Source: Nibrella viscosa
Lineage (GTDB): Bacteria > Bacteroidota > Bacteroidia > Cytophagales > Spirosomataceae
DNA length: 64,000 bases
Direction: 5' to 3'
Assembly: GCF_039541875.1 (NCBI RefSeq)
Contig: NZ_BAABHB010000003.1
Location: forward strand, 1 to 64,000
Shown here: positions 1 through 8,835 of the stretch, one piece after another
Numbering within the stretch: the stretch's first letter is position 1
How the letters are laid out: each line of letters starts with the position of its first letter
Notes under the pieces: model-generated
Told to the model about the DNA's origin: nothing
Seen by the model: the letters and a program-made list of their open reading frames with translations, nothing else
The model's database searches: none
Position numbers and translations under genes: made by a program

Positions 1-1
1 C

Positions 2-178
2 ATGTCGGCCATACAACACTGTCCACAACTGAGAACATACTATCAACGCAAAGTGGCGGAAGGCAAGAACAAAATGTTAGTACTCAACAATGTACGCAAC
101 AAGATTGTCCAACGGATTTTTGCCTGTGTTCGCCAGAACAGAAATTATGACGAAAATTATACGATTTCACTTGTTTAG
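2..178 (+). pseudogene. IS110-type transposase, C-terminal fragment (cut by window edge)
   Basis: This is an open frame entering from the left edge and ending at the TAG at 176-178; it has no start inside the window. The readable part includes the words YYQRKVAEGKNKMLVLN and VRNKIVQRIFACV and ends NYDENYTISLV. The pattern YYxRKxxEGKxKxxxLxxxRxK is typical of the far C-terminus of IS110/IS116/IS902-family (DEDD) transposases. The rest lies to the left, so I cannot say whether the element is intact. Its stop overlaps the end of the convergent rsmA gene by about 12 bases, which suggests the element inserted at or just past the 3' end of rsmA. The family call comes from motif recall, without a search. 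Confidence 0.72.
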
Positions 179-1069
179 ATCATAGAAATCGATCCGATCC
201 GGGTACGTGGGCGACGCTAGATTAGTGAGTTCCACAAAGTCCGCCACGCTCAATTGCTCGGCGCGTTTGTCGAGCAGCGGGTGCGTGAGCATGGTTTCGG
301 GCAGGTTCAGGGATTTAAGGGCGTTGCGCAGTGTTTTCCGGCGGTTATTAAACCCCTGCTTCACTACCTGCACAAACCGGCGCTCGTCGCATCCCAGCGT
401 TTCAACCGCATTACGCCGGAGGCTGATCACGCCCGAGTGAACTTTGGGCGGGGGATTGAATACGCCCGGCTCCACCGTGAACTCGTACTTGATGTCATAC
501 CAGGCCTGGAGCAGCACACTCAGAATGCCGTAATCCTTGTTGCCGGGGGGCGACGCAATCCGCTGGGCCACCTCGCGCTGCAGCATACAGGCCACCTCCG
601 GAACCCGGTCGCGAATATCCAGTATTTTAAAGAAAATCTGCGACGAAATGTTATACGGAAAATTGCCGATCACCGCAAAGGGCTCGGTCCACAGATCCGA
701 CGGCTTTATCTCCAGAAAATCGCCTTCCATGATCCGCCCGTCGAGCTGCGGAAAATGCTGCCGCAGATACACTACAGATTCGGTATCGATCTCCACCACA
801 TGCGTCTCGAACCGCTCGTCTTTTAGTAGGTACTGCGTGAGCACCCCTGTACCCGGACCAATCTCCAGTACCTTCTGGTAGTTGCCGTGCCCGGACAGCA
901 GACCCGCAATACGTTCGGCGATTCGTACCTCCTTCAGAAAATGCTGGCCGAGGTGTTTTTTGGGCCGGACAGAATCAGACGAACGGGATGCGGTCCGATC
1001 CGGCCGGGCCTGATTACCCCTGGCGGGACGGTTTTTGTCGGAGCGGCTGCGGTCGGGGCGATTGGGCAT
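167..1069 (-). CDS. rsmA: 16S rRNA (adenine1518-N6/adenine1519-N6)-dimethyltransferase RsmA
   Basis: RsmA dimethylates two adjacent adenines near the 3' end of 16S rRNA, using S-adenosylmethionine, late in 30S assembly. The 300-residue protein shows KKHLGQHFL near the N-terminus, the SAM-binding EIGPGTGVLT, and the catalytic motif as NFPYN (family consensus NxPY). A basic, serine-rich leader of about 35 residues precedes the core. I chose the start at 1069 (MPNRPDR). An earlier in-frame ATG at 1144 would add 25 residues unlike the family, and it lies upstream of a good -7 box (TACCTTTG, 1095-1102). The last codons overlap the convergent transposase fragment, so the native C-terminus may have been altered by that insertion. 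Confidence 0.95.
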   Translation of the reverse strand: MPNRPDRSRSDKNRPARGNQARPDRTASRSSDSVRPKKHLGQHFLKEVRIAERIAGLLSGHGNYQKVLEIGPGTGVLTQYLLKDERFETHVVEIDTESVVYLRQHFPQLDGRIMEGDFLEIKPSDLWTEPFAVIGNFPYNISSQIFFKILDIRDRVPEVACMLQREVAQRIASPPGNKDYGILSVLLQAWYDIKYEFTVEPGVFNPPPKVHSGVISLRRNAVETLGCDERRFVQVVKQGFNNRRKTLRNALKSLNLPETMLTHPLLDKRAEQLSVADFVELTNLASPTYPDRIDFYDLNK

Positions 1070-1094
1070 AAGCGAATGAAACGAGTTGGTGCCG

Positions 1095-1102
1095 CAAAGG
1101 TA
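1095..1102 (-). promoter_or_regulatory. Bacteroidota -7 box upstream of rsmA
   Basis: On the minus strand this reads TACCTTTG, an exact match to the TAnnTTTG element used by the Bacteroidota primary sigma factor. It lies 25 bases before the start at 1069, which supports that start over the upstream ATG at 1144. A second match, TAAATTTG at 1155-1162 on the minus strand, could serve a longer transcript. Confidence 0.5.
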
Positions 1103-1209
1103 CGAGGCTGTCCCTATAACTAAATCACATGGACCGTGCTTCATAAAATTATAGCAAATTTATCCCGCATTCGCTACTTTTACCCGCTTTCGACGCCAGC
1201 AGGCTTTTC

Positions 1210-1818
1210 ATGCGCGGTACTATTATTCATTACGACGAGCTGACCCGTTGTGGTCTGGTCAAAGAGGCCGGCGGCAGGGTACATTACTTCCGGGAAAATC
1301 AGTTGGTGCCGGGGTTCTCACCCGCCGAAGACCGGTCGGTATTGCTGACCGTAGGCAACGGCGAATTGCTGGCCATCGGGCCGGATGAGCCAGTGCCCGT
1401 AAGCAGCTCGCCATACCGGTCTCCGCAGCAGCCGGTACAGCGTACACCGTCGGCGACAGGGCTACTCAACTGGCCGGGGTTTGTGGTATCGCTGTCGGCA
1501 CTGGTGGCTTTGTTTTTTGCCGGAGGGGAACCCAGTCCGTTGCGGGGCAGCAAAACACCCCCGCTGCTTGAGTCGGTTTGGGCCATAGCCGCTGCCGGGT
1601 TGCTGGCGCTGGAGGCTTACTGGTTTGCCAACGGGGCCGGTCGCTGGAAAGTCAGGCTCAATGTCTGGCCTATTGCGTTATGTTCGCTGATGGCCTACTG
1701 GCTGCAAAGCTGCGACGGCTTTGAGTCGGACACGGCCTTTGAGGCCTATAATTATCTGTTGCTGGTGCTTTTTCTGGTAGCTTATTGGCTGCCCTATCAA
1801 CGACGTCATACTAACTAA
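1210..1818 (+). CDS. Cold-shock-like domain protein with four membrane segments
   Basis: This 202-residue protein starts MRGTIIHYDELTRCGLVKEAGGRVHYF. That resembles the first strands of a cold-shock/OB fold (normally M-GTVKWF...GFGFI), but the aromatic RNA-binding residues are only partly kept. After a proline-rich stretch come four hydrophobic segments at about residues 93-110, 120-138, 147-165 and 178-195, so the C-terminal half should lie in the inner membrane. The gene ends 22 bases before the vWA-like lipoprotein gene on the same strand and is probably the first gene of the tubulin/actin-like cluster. I know no characterised homologue. A soluble nucleic-acid-binding domain tied to the membrane is inferred from its architecture. 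Confidence 0.75.
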   Translation: MRGTIIHYDELTRCGLVKEAGGRVHYFRENQLVPGFSPAEDRSVLLTVGNGELLAIGPDEPVPVSSSPYRSPQQPVQRTPSATGLLNWPGFVVSLSALVALFFAGGEPSPLRGSKTPPLLESVWAIAAAGLLALEAYWFANGAGRWKVRLNVWPIALCSLMAYWLQSCDGFESDTAFEAYNYLLLVLFLVAYWLPYQRRHTN

Positions 1819-1840
1819 CCACTGACTCCGTTTTTATTGG

Positions 1841-3154
1841 ATGATGAATCAGTCCATTCGCAATCTATCGAAATCCTGGCTTTTCCTGTTGGTGCTGGGC
1901 CTCCTCTTCGGCTGTGGTGGCAGCGACCGGGGAGAGAACTCAGGCCGAAAAGCGAGAACCACTAAAGACAAAACCGCTCCGGCGGCTGCACCGGCGGCCA
2001 CGCTCAACGAAATCCACTTTTTTATGGAAACCTCGGCGAGCATGAACGGCTACCTGAAAGGCGGTACCGAATTCAAAGATGTGGTTTCGGAAGTCGTTAC
2101 CAAGGCCAATACCATCAAACCCGTCACCGTCTACACCATCTCCGAGCAGCCGCAGCTGTATAAGGGTAATCCGGCCAAATTTGTGCAGGATTTGGCCACG
2201 ACTCCATTAGCGTCTGGCCGAAGTTCCAAGCTGCACACCATCTTTGAGCAGGTGGCCAAAAAAGCCGGCAACAACAGCATCGCCATTCTGGTCACCGACG
2301 CCATTCTGTCTTTCCCCGACCAGGAAATCCGGCGCAACCCAGACATCAACCGCACCGATGCATCGAGTGTGCTGAAGAACAATATCTACGATGAATTTGT
2401 CCGGATGAACCGGCAGGGCATCGGCGCTACCGTGTATGCCTATCGTTCGGCGTATAATGGTACCTATTACGACTACCAGAATGCCAAGCAGACGCTGAAC
2501 GGCGAAACCCGCCCGTTTTACATCTGGGTAATCGGCAAGCAGGAATTGCTGAACGACTTCAACGAGCGGATGCAGGAAATGCTGACCAACCAACCGGCCA
2601 AAACACTTTCGTTCGGTACCGGCAGCGCCCTGAAGAAATACGACCTGTTTTTCTCGCTGAACAAAAAAGGCGACTGGCGGGCTAAAAACGGCAACATCAC
2701 CGAACTGAAGACCAAAGGCGGTGCCCCAGCCGAATTTGCCGTCGGTCTGGACCTGAACGGCCTGCCCGCCTACGCCCAGACCGAAGACTATATTCGCAAA
2801 AACCTGGTGGTTACCGCGAAAGATGCCTCCGTCAAGCTCGCTAATGTGCAGAAGAAAGAAGCCGTAACCAACACCAGCCGGTTGAGCGAGCGCGAGCAGC
2901 GGCTGCTCAACCAGTCGACGCACGTGCTGACGTTCCGGGTCGATAATGTATTCGGCGACGAGGCCAATGTAGCGGCTCGACTACCTGTTAAATTTGATAA
3001 CTGGCCCGAGCAATGGTCGACGATGGATGACCGAACCGCCACCGGCCGCCAGAACAAAACCTTTGCCCTGCAGCACCTGATGAACGGCGTCAAAGAAGCC
3101 TACCAATCGGCAACCAACGATTTTTTGCAACTTACTTTTAAGATTGAAAAATAA
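1841..3154 (+). CDS. Lipoprotein with a von Willebrand A-like domain
   Basis: This 437-residue protein begins with a lipoprotein signal whose lipobox is LLFGC (Cys near residue 25), followed by a charged linker. The next part looks like a vWA domain. IHFFMETSASMNGY matches the first strand and MIDAS motif, with ETSAS in place of DxSxS, and NSIAILVTDAILSF matches a later core strand ending in the TD motif. The Asp-to-Glu change may weaken metal binding. The C-terminal half is not recognised. Two adjacent ATG codons (1841, 1844) are both possible starts. It sits directly upstream of a small membrane protein and a tubulin-like GTPase. vWA proteins are known neighbours of FtsZ/tubulin-like families proposed to remodel membranes, so a periplasmic or outer-membrane adaptor role is a reasonable inference. 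Confidence 0.8.
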   Translation: MMNQSIRNLSKSWLFLLVLGLLFGCGGSDRGENSGRKARTTKDKTAPAAAPAATLNEIHFFMETSASMNGYLKGGTEFKDVVSEVVTKANTIKPVTVYTISEQPQLYKGNPAKFVQDLATTPLASGRSSKLHTIFEQVAKKAGNNSIAILVTDAILSFPDQEIRRNPDINRTDASSVLKNNIYDEFVRMNRQGIGATVYAYRSAYNGTYYDYQNAKQTLNGETRPFYIWVIGKQELLNDFNERMQEMLTNQPAKTLSFGTGSALKKYDLFFSLNKKGDWRAKNGNITELKTKGGAPAEFAVGLDLNGLPAYAQTEDYIRKNLVVTAKDASVKLANVQKKEAVTNTSRLSEREQRLLNQSTHVLTFRVDNVFGDEANVAARLPVKFDNWPEQWSTMDDRTATGRQNKTFALQHLMNGVKEAYQSATNDFLQLTFKIEK

Positions 3155-3156
3155 GG

Positions 3157-3256
3157 ACGTTTGAGGTTTAACGTTTGACGTTTAACGTGAAGCAGGCGAA
3201 GCCAACGTTAAACCTCAAACGTTAAACCTCAAACCTCAAACGTCAAACCTCAAACG
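3157..3256. repeat. Intergenic inverted repeat built from TTTGAGG/TTTAACG words
   Basis: The gap between the vWA-like gene and the next gene is filled with words of the form GTTTGAGG, GTTTAACG and GTTTGACG, followed by their complements. The arm at 3157-3173 pairs perfectly (17 bases) with 3206-3222. Further CCTCAAAC and CGTCAAAC units continue to about 3256. The right side carries more units than the left, so several alternative hairpins are possible. There is no T-tract, so it is not a classical terminator. The same word family returns at 3641-3725 and 26112-26175. Confidence 0.85.
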
Positions 3257-3262
3257 TAACCA

Positions 3263-3637
3263 ATGTTCACCTCCCTGTACGAACTCTGGCTGGGCCAGAA
3301 CAATGATCCCATCTACGCCGACGAGATTTTTACCCCGGTCGGTATGCTTACTTTATTATTTGCGCTGGTAGTAGCCGCCGTGTTTTACCTGCTGCTTGGG
3401 CGCTGGAAGCCGGTCTTCGATAACACAACCCATTGGATAATCACGCTGGTGGTGGTGGCAATTTTCGGCTTTGTCTATGCGTTGAACTATGCAAAGGACC
3501 GCACCGGTGCCGAAGACGCCGACAGCTACATGCAGGGTTTCGGCGGCATCAACGCGCTCTATGCCGTTATCTTCTTTACTATTTTTTCCGCCTTGTTAAA
3601 GCGCTTTTCCATTTTCGCCAAACGAACACCCTTTTAA
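3263..3637 (+). CDS. Small inner-membrane protein of the tubulin/actin-like cluster
   Basis: This 124-residue protein has three hydrophobic segments: about residues 28-46 (LTLLFALVVAAVFYLLL), 58-75 (WIITLVVVAIFGFVYAL) and 97-113 (LYAVIFFTIFSALL). A short acidic loop (DRTGAEDADS) lies between the second and third, and the C-terminus is basic. I recognise no family. It lies between the vWA-like lipoprotein gene and the tubulin-like gene, each separated from it by about 100 bases of repeat. It is a plausible membrane anchor for the system, which is inferred only from position and topology. Confidence 0.72.
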   Translation: MFTSLYELWLGQNNDPIYADEIFTPVGMLTLLFALVVAAVFYLLLGRWKPVFDNTTHWIITLVVVAIFGFVYALNYAKDRTGAEDADSYMQGFGGINALYAVIFFTIFSALLKRFSIFAKRTPF

Positions 3638-3640
3638 AAA

Positions 3641-3725
3641 TGGTTTGAGGTTTGAAGTTTGAGGTTTGACGTTAGGGCTGGCACGCCATTTTTAACTTCA
3701 GACTTCAAACTTCAGACTTCAAACT
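3641..3725. repeat. Intergenic inverted repeat of TTTGARG heptamers
   Basis: The left side reads four head-to-tail heptamers (TTTGAGG, TTTGAAG, TTTGAGG, TTTGACG; about 3644-3671). The right side carries the complementary series (CTTCAGA/CTTCAAA) up to about 3725. The pair is framed by AAAAATGG (3636-3643) and CCATTTTT (3686-3693). It lies just upstream of the tubulin-like gene, so it would fall in that gene's leader if the genes are co-transcribed. Confidence 0.85.
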
Positions 3726-3734
3726 AACCTGCTT

Positions 3735-5225
3735 ATGAAACTATTTCTTTTTGGAATCGGGGGAACGGGGGCGCGGGTGCTGCGCTCGCTGACAATGTTG
3801 CTGGCTGCCGGCGCAAAGACCCCTGCCGACCTGACCATTATTCCCATTCTGCTCGATATGGATATGCAGAACGGCGATACCGAACGGGCGCTGCGGATTG
3901 TAGAACTGTACCGAACCATCCGCCGGGGAGCGTATAAAGACACGGCCGCCCAGAGTGGTCAGTCCGAACGGCGCACCTTCTTTGCTACGCCCATGCAGCC
4001 GCTGGGTACGCTGCAGGCCGATAACGCCCAGGAGCGCATCGGCGATTCTATTCTGCCCAAACTGACCGAGCACCAGGGGACGTTCGAAGAGTTCCTGAAC
4101 GTCAGCAGCCTCGAAGATATTGACCGGGAGTTCCTGAAGCTGTTCTACGACAACTCGGCCCGGCCTACCAGCGCCGAACTGAAGCTGAACCTGTCGGTAG
4201 GTTTCAAGGGCAACCCGAACATTGGCAGTGTGGTGTTCAACTCGTTGGAAGACTCGGCCGTGTATAAGTATTTCACCGGCGCGTTCAACAACGAAACCGA
4301 CCGGATCTTTATCATCAGCTCCATCTTTGGCGGTACCGGTTCGTCGGGCTTCCCGCAGTTGGTGAAACTGCTGCAGCATCCCAGCCAGAAAATGCCCATC
4401 CGCAACGCCCGTAAAGGAGCCGTTACGGTGATGCCGTATTTTGCGCTGGAAGAGAACGCCGGCAGTTCTATTGACCAGAACCGGTTTTTGTCGAAGACCA
4501 AGGCGGCCCTGTCGTACTACCAGAACCAGATTCAACTGGATGCCTTGTACTACATCGGCGACCGGCCTGGTGCCAAGCTGTACCCGAACGTAGAGGGTGG
4601 TTCGCAGCAGATCAACAACGCCCATGTGGTGGAGATGCTGGCGGCCGAGGCCGTGCTGAACTTCGCCATGACCGGCAACGATGATTTCGGCGACAACAAG
4701 CGGTACTACGAGTACGCCCTGCGACGCAACGACCGGAAACTGGATCTGCCGCACTTCCACGACCTTACGTACCACAACCTGCTGGAGCCGCTGATCCGGT
4801 TCTCATACGCCACCAAGTTCTTCACCGATTTTGTGCCGGTCAACATCAATGAGGCTTTCGCCAAGAACCTCCAGTTGCCGCAGCAGCTGAACACCAATAC
4901 ATTCTATACCTCGCTGCGCAATTTCATGAGCTTTCACTACAAGGAGTGGCTGCGCGAACTGGCAGAGAACGACCGGAGCTTCAACCCCTTTGATTTGAAT
5001 GCCCCCTACAACTCGATGGTTCGCTCGAAGCAGATCGAGACCGGCTTCTTCAACAAGGGCATCAGCGACGGCTTTCTGAAAGAACAGGCCGGCAAAGCCG
5101 AAAATACCTTGCAGGCGGCTTACCCGCAGCCCGAAATGCGCTTTATGCAGGTGCTGATCGAAGTAGCCGAGCGGTGCCGGGAAAAACTCGGCCCCATTAA
5201 CCGGGAACTGGCCGACGCCGTTTAA
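3735..5225 (+). CDS. Tubulin/FtsZ-like GTPase-fold protein
   Basis: This 496-residue protein starts MKLFLFGIGGTGARVLRSL, a glycine-rich nucleotide loop on the first strand (GIGGTGAR, residues 7-14). Residues about 191-206 read FIISSIFGGTGSSGFP. The G199-G-T-G-S-S-G motif after a hydrophobic strand is the tubulin signature that binds GTP phosphates. This combination matches the tubulin-like family found outside classical FtsZ. A membrane segment is absent, so the protein is cytoplasmic. The C-terminal 250 residues are not recognised. It is followed after 29 bases by the actin/Hsp70-like gene, a tight pairing suggesting a joint function. Established knowledge: FtsZ/tubulin-like proteins polymerise with GTP, and some families beside vWA proteins are proposed to remodel membranes. 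Filament formation here is inference. Confidence 0.85.
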   Translation: MKLFLFGIGGTGARVLRSLTMLLAAGAKTPADLTIIPILLDMDMQNGDTERALRIVELYRTIRRGAYKDTAAQSGQSERRTFFATPMQPLGTLQADNAQERIGDSILPKLTEHQGTFEEFLNVSSLEDIDREFLKLFYDNSARPTSAELKLNLSVGFKGNPNIGSVVFNSLEDSAVYKYFTGAFNNETDRIFIISSIFGGTGSSGFPQLVKLLQHPSQKMPIRNARKGAVTVMPYFALEENAGSSIDQNRFLSKTKAALSYYQNQIQLDALYYIGDRPGAKLYPNVEGGSQQINNAHVVEMLAAEAVLNFAMTGNDDFGDNKRYYEYALRRNDRKLDLPHFHDLTYHNLLEPLIRFSYATKFFTDFVPVNINEAFAKNLQLPQQLNTNTFYTSLRNFMSFHYKEWLRELAENDRSFNPFDLNAPYNSMVRSKQIETGFFNKGISDGFLKEQAGKAENTLQAAYPQPEMRFMQVLIEVAERCREKLGPINRELADAV

Positions 5226-5254
5226 ACCCTCCTTTTCAGCTTTTTTTGTGTACT

Positions 5255-8200
5255 ATGGCTCATATCCTTCGTATTGATAACGATCCCAACGTTAGTGAAC
5301 AAAATCACCAGGGTTGGACCGGCACCCAGGGCGGTCTGACCGGTAACCGCATCGAGCATATTCCCGATACGTTGTCGGGCGCGGCCGGTGGGGCGTCCGG
5401 AGTAGCCTCCAAAGCGGGCACCTCCATTCCGTCGCCGTTTGCGCGGCTGTATCTGTTCGATACGGCTTTCCGCATGGTGCGCAGCAACCTGAATCCCCGC
5501 GAGCTGTCGATGTACCATGTGCTGGTGTCGCACTGCCTGGATATGCTCGAACTGCTGTTCCAGGCCGGCAACAGCAATGATGTGACCTACCGCGTCTGGA
5601 GCCGGGCCGAGCGACTGACTACCTTAAGCCAGCGGACAAACTCTGCGCCGATGGGTTCCGCAGGACCGGTGCGGCATTCGCATCAGATCCTGGCCAAGGC
5701 GCTGGAACTGGACCTGCGCAACGAATTGGCCAATCTCCAGAATTTTACGCTGATCTATTACAAAAACGCCCTGCTGGGCGGTACCTCACCGCTGACGCTG
5801 GTCTTTACCTCGCCCAACTGGGAGCAGGAGCGGCAGAACAAGTTTATCGATCCGCCCAAAAGCACTACCGGCCGCATTCTGTTCCAGAACGAGTACATCC
5901 CGCTCCAGGACCGCGACGAGGCTTTTGTGACTTATATGCGCCGTTTATACGATCAGTACGGCAGTACGGCCCTGTACGGCGGTTTCAAAGATTACCTGTA
6001 CAAGGTATTCTTCGACAACCCGGTGCCGCTGCCCGTGGCGCAGGGCACCACGCTCAGTAACTTTGACCCGATCACCATCGGGGGCGAAAGCAACTCGGCC
6101 CTGCAGGTGCTGCCGGGTTTGGTGCTCTACAAGGTGCGCGAGGCCGACCTGATGGCCGACATTGAGGAGAGCAGCGACTTTGTGCTGCAGCCGACGGTTA
6201 CCCATTTCCAGCGCGAAACCCGCAACGGAGCCCCCACCAATGTCCGGCGGCCGCTGGCCCTGGCCTCGCGGATGGATGTGGCGGGCCGGTACGTGAAAAA
6301 TACCCCCTGGAATCCGCAGACGGTGATCTTCCGCTCGTCGCTGAACAACCTGAGCGAAGACGGTCTGCTGGCCGACCGCTACCTGCCGGGTGTGGACAAC
6401 GTACGGTACCCGTTTGTGACCACGGATGACTTCCTGGAAGATTTTCTGATCCGGATGCCGTTCAGGATCAACAACGAACGGTTTATGACCGGCACCATCG
6501 GCGACTCCGAATACCTGCTGCCGGTGCGGAAAGCGTATTTTAACTTTTTCCGGCCCGAAGATCTACAGAAGCAGCTTTCCATTCGGGAAGAAGACCGGGG
6601 ACTGGGCCGCGTCCTGATTGCCTCGCTGAAGATCCCGATCCGCAACAACCGGACCATTGAGTTCCGGAAAGAATACGACCTGAACAAGCCCGAAACCGTG
6701 CTGGAGTTCCGGACCGGTCTGGCGTTCTTCCCCTTTTACCGCATTACCGTTCCCGACCCGTACTGGCAGAGCCTGAACAAATATACCGTGATGGTGGCCG
6801 ACTGGAGCGAAGACAACTGCGGTTTCCGCCCGGCTACGTCGGTGCGGTTCTTCCAGCTCCCGAACATCGTCTCCAACCAGTGGCTGAACGTACCTACCCC
6901 GGAGTCCCGGACGCCCAAGGCCGATCAGCCGGCCTCGTACTACTATAAAGTGCCGCAGGACTTTGACCTGGTCGAAATCCGGCTCGAACGCGGGGGCGTA
7001 CCCTATAACGGCCTGGTGCTGCCGAAATTTACCATCATCGACCAGAAAGGGTATAAGAATTACACCTTCGCCATCGACTTTGGTACGTCCAATACCCACG
7101 TCGCCTACGCCGATGCCGCCGTTGGGGGCGTAGAGCCGAAGGCCCTGACGGTGAGCGATACCAAAGTCAATCTGGATCAGGATGAATTGCAGATGGTATC
7201 GCTCAACAAGCCGTATGACGGTTATGAGGCCCGCACCATGTACGACAAATATCGGCTGCCGATCAGCTACGGCCGGTTGCCGCAGATGGATACCCTCATT
7301 CGGCGCGAATTTGTGCCCTCCATCATCGGTCGGGAGTACGGTTCGCCCTTTGTTTTCCCGCTACGCACCACCGTCTACGAAAAGAGCGGCTTTACCGACA
7401 GTGGCGACAACCTGTTCAGCAAGGTCAATCTGGGCTTCAACATCGACCTGGAAGAAGGCAGCACGGGCGTCAACCACTACATCACCAACCTGAAATGGCT
7501 GTTTGAGAACCAGCCGGGCGATACCCTGAACCGGCCACGGGTGCGGGCGTTCTTTGAAACGCTGCTGCTGCTGATCCGCAACAAAGTGCTGCTCAACCAG
7601 GGGAACATTCAGCAGACGAGTGTGGTCTGGCTGTCGCCGTCGAGTATGCGGGCGCTGAACGAAGATAATTTGGTGCAGGAGTGGGAGCAGGCCTTCCGCA
7701 ACGTATTCGGCACCATCAACAACTTCCGGCAGCGACCCATTTCCGAAGCCCTGGCCCCGTATTTCTACCTCGTCAAGAACGGCGTAAAGTCCTTTGCCGA
7801 TACCGTCAACGTGGATATTGGGGGCGGAACGGCCGATATTATGCTGTTTATGAAGCAGCAGGGCCGTTACCTGAACACCTCCTTCCGCTTTGCCGGGTAC
7901 GACATCTGGGGAGGGGGGCTCAACGAGCAGGGGCATCCGTCGCATCGCAAAGACAACGGGTTTGTGAAGAACTACCTGACCTACCGGCGGACCCTCAACC
8001 AGGCCCCGGCGCGGGAGGATAACATCCTACAGACGTTCCTGGAAAAACCGGAGCTGACCGCCGAGGATATTGTCAGCCTCTTGTTCAAATACAACGACCA
8101 TTTCAAGTTCATCCAGTCGATTCAGGACGGCAAACCGGCGCTGCGACTGGTGCTGTACCTGCACTACAGTGCCATTGTGTACCACCTGGTGCAGTTGATT

Positions 8201-8824
8201 GAGAGCCATCAGCTGGGACTGCCCCGCTACCTGACGTTTACCGGGCGCGGTAGCCAGTACCTGAACATGCTGGGCTCGCGGTCGCGGCTGATCACGTTCA
8301 CCCGGATGTTGTTCGAGTCGTACACCAGGCTGCCGATTCCGACCGATTTTGAAGTGGTGCTGACGGATAATCCGAAGGAGACCACGGCCGCCGGAGCGGT
8401 CCTGTTCGAAAACGCCGGAGCCGAAAAGGCGCAGTACGAAAACCGGGAGACAACCTCGTACTGGGGCGATGAACTCGACCACCAGACGCCGTTTGAGTAC
8501 CGCCGGACCAAGATTGGCGAAGCCAGAGCGCAGACCGATTTCCATAATTCGGTACTTAATAATGTGAAGAACTTCCTGGAAAAGACGCTGCTCAACCGGG
8601 ATATAGCGTACTTCCTGAGTGAGTACAATATCCAGACACCGGAGCGCTACTACGAATATCTGGTGGGGACCGATGTCACACGGGGCGGTATGGTGTACGA
8701 CAGCTACATGCTGGCCAGGGTAGGGCTGGAGAGCCGGCCGAACGAAGCGCTGGCCGAAACGTTCTTCTTCCTGCCGCTGAAACACGCGCTCTACGAACTC
8801 TCAAAACACATTGCCGAATCCTGA
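5255..8824 (+). CDS. Large actin/Hsp70-type ATPase-fold protein
   Basis: This protein of about 1,189 residues carries an actin-superfamily core in its second half. FAIDFGTSNTHVAY (phosphate-1 loop, Asp608) is followed by VDIGGGTADIMLF (phosphate-2, Asp854) and LTFTGRGSQYLNML (adenosine motif, about 997-1000). These are the three hallmarks of Hsp70/actin/ParM ATPases. Residues 1-600 precede the core and resemble nothing I know; they may be an interaction module. There is no signal peptide or membrane segment, so it is cytoplasmic. I chose ATG 5255 (MAHILRIDND); a TTG at 5246 is possible. It follows the tubulin-like gene by 29 bases and precedes the next gene by 11, so the three are surely co-transcribed. 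An actin-fold ATPase paired with a tubulin-fold GTPase is unusual. Confidence 0.87.
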   Translation: MAHILRIDNDPNVSEQNHQGWTGTQGGLTGNRIEHIPDTLSGAAGGASGVASKAGTSIPSPFARLYLFDTAFRMVRSNLNPRELSMYHVLVSHCLDMLELLFQAGNSNDVTYRVWSRAERLTTLSQRTNSAPMGSAGPVRHSHQILAKALELDLRNELANLQNFTLIYYKNALLGGTSPLTLVFTSPNWEQERQNKFIDPPKSTTGRILFQNEYIPLQDRDEAFVTYMRRLYDQYGSTALYGGFKDYLYKVFFDNPVPLPVAQGTTLSNFDPITIGGESNSALQVLPGLVLYKVREADLMADIEESSDFVLQPTVTHFQRETRNGAPTNVRRPLALASRMDVAGRYVKNTPWNPQTVIFRSSLNNLSEDGLLADRYLPGVDNVRYPFVTTDDFLEDFLIRMPFRINNERFMTGTIGDSEYLLPVRKAYFNFFRPEDLQKQLSIREEDRGLGRVLIASLKIPIRNNRTIEFRKEYDLNKPETVLEFRTGLAFFPFYRITVPDPYWQSLNKYTVMVADWSEDNCGFRPATSVRFFQLPNIVSNQWLNVPTPESRTPKADQPASYYYKVPQDFDLVEIRLERGGVPYNGLVLPKFTIIDQKGYKNYTFAIDFGTSNTHVAYADAAVGGVEPKALTVSDTKVNLDQDELQMVSLNKPYDGYEARTMYDKYRLPISYGRLPQMDTLIRREFVPSIIGREYGSPFVFPLRTTVYEKSGFTDSGDNLFSKVNLGFNIDLEEGSTGVNHYITNLKWLFENQPGDTLNRPRVRAFFETLLLLIRNKVLLNQGNIQQTSVVWLSPSSMRALNEDNLVQEWEQAFRNVFGTINNFRQRPISEALAPYFYLVKNGVKSFADTVNVDIGGGTADIMLFMKQQGRYLNTSFRFAGYDIWGGGLNEQGHPSHRKDNGFVKNYLTYRRTLNQAPAREDNILQTFLEKPELTAEDIVSLLFKYNDHFKFIQSIQDGKPALRLVLYLHYSAIVYHLVQLIESHQLGLPRYLTFTGRGSQYLNMLGSRSRLITFTRMLFESYTRLPIPTDFEVVLTDNPKETTAAGAVLFENAGAEKAQYENRETTSYWGDELDHQTPFEYRRTKIGEARAQTDFHNSVLNNVKNFLEKTLLNRDIAYFLSEYNIQTPERYYEYLVGTDVTRGGMVYDSYMLARVGLESRPNEALAETFFFLPLKHALYELSKHIAES

Positions 8825-8835
8825 CCACTGGGAAG

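Noticed and set aside
3157..3725. CRISPR-like repeats in the TTTGAGG spacers
   Set aside because: Units are 7-8 bases with no unique spacers, arranged as inverted tracts, and no cas genes are present.
3741..4775. 344-codon open frame on the minus strand opposite the tubulin-like gene
   Set aside because: Shadow of a GC-rich gene; no family motifs, and the plus strand has clear tubulin signatures.
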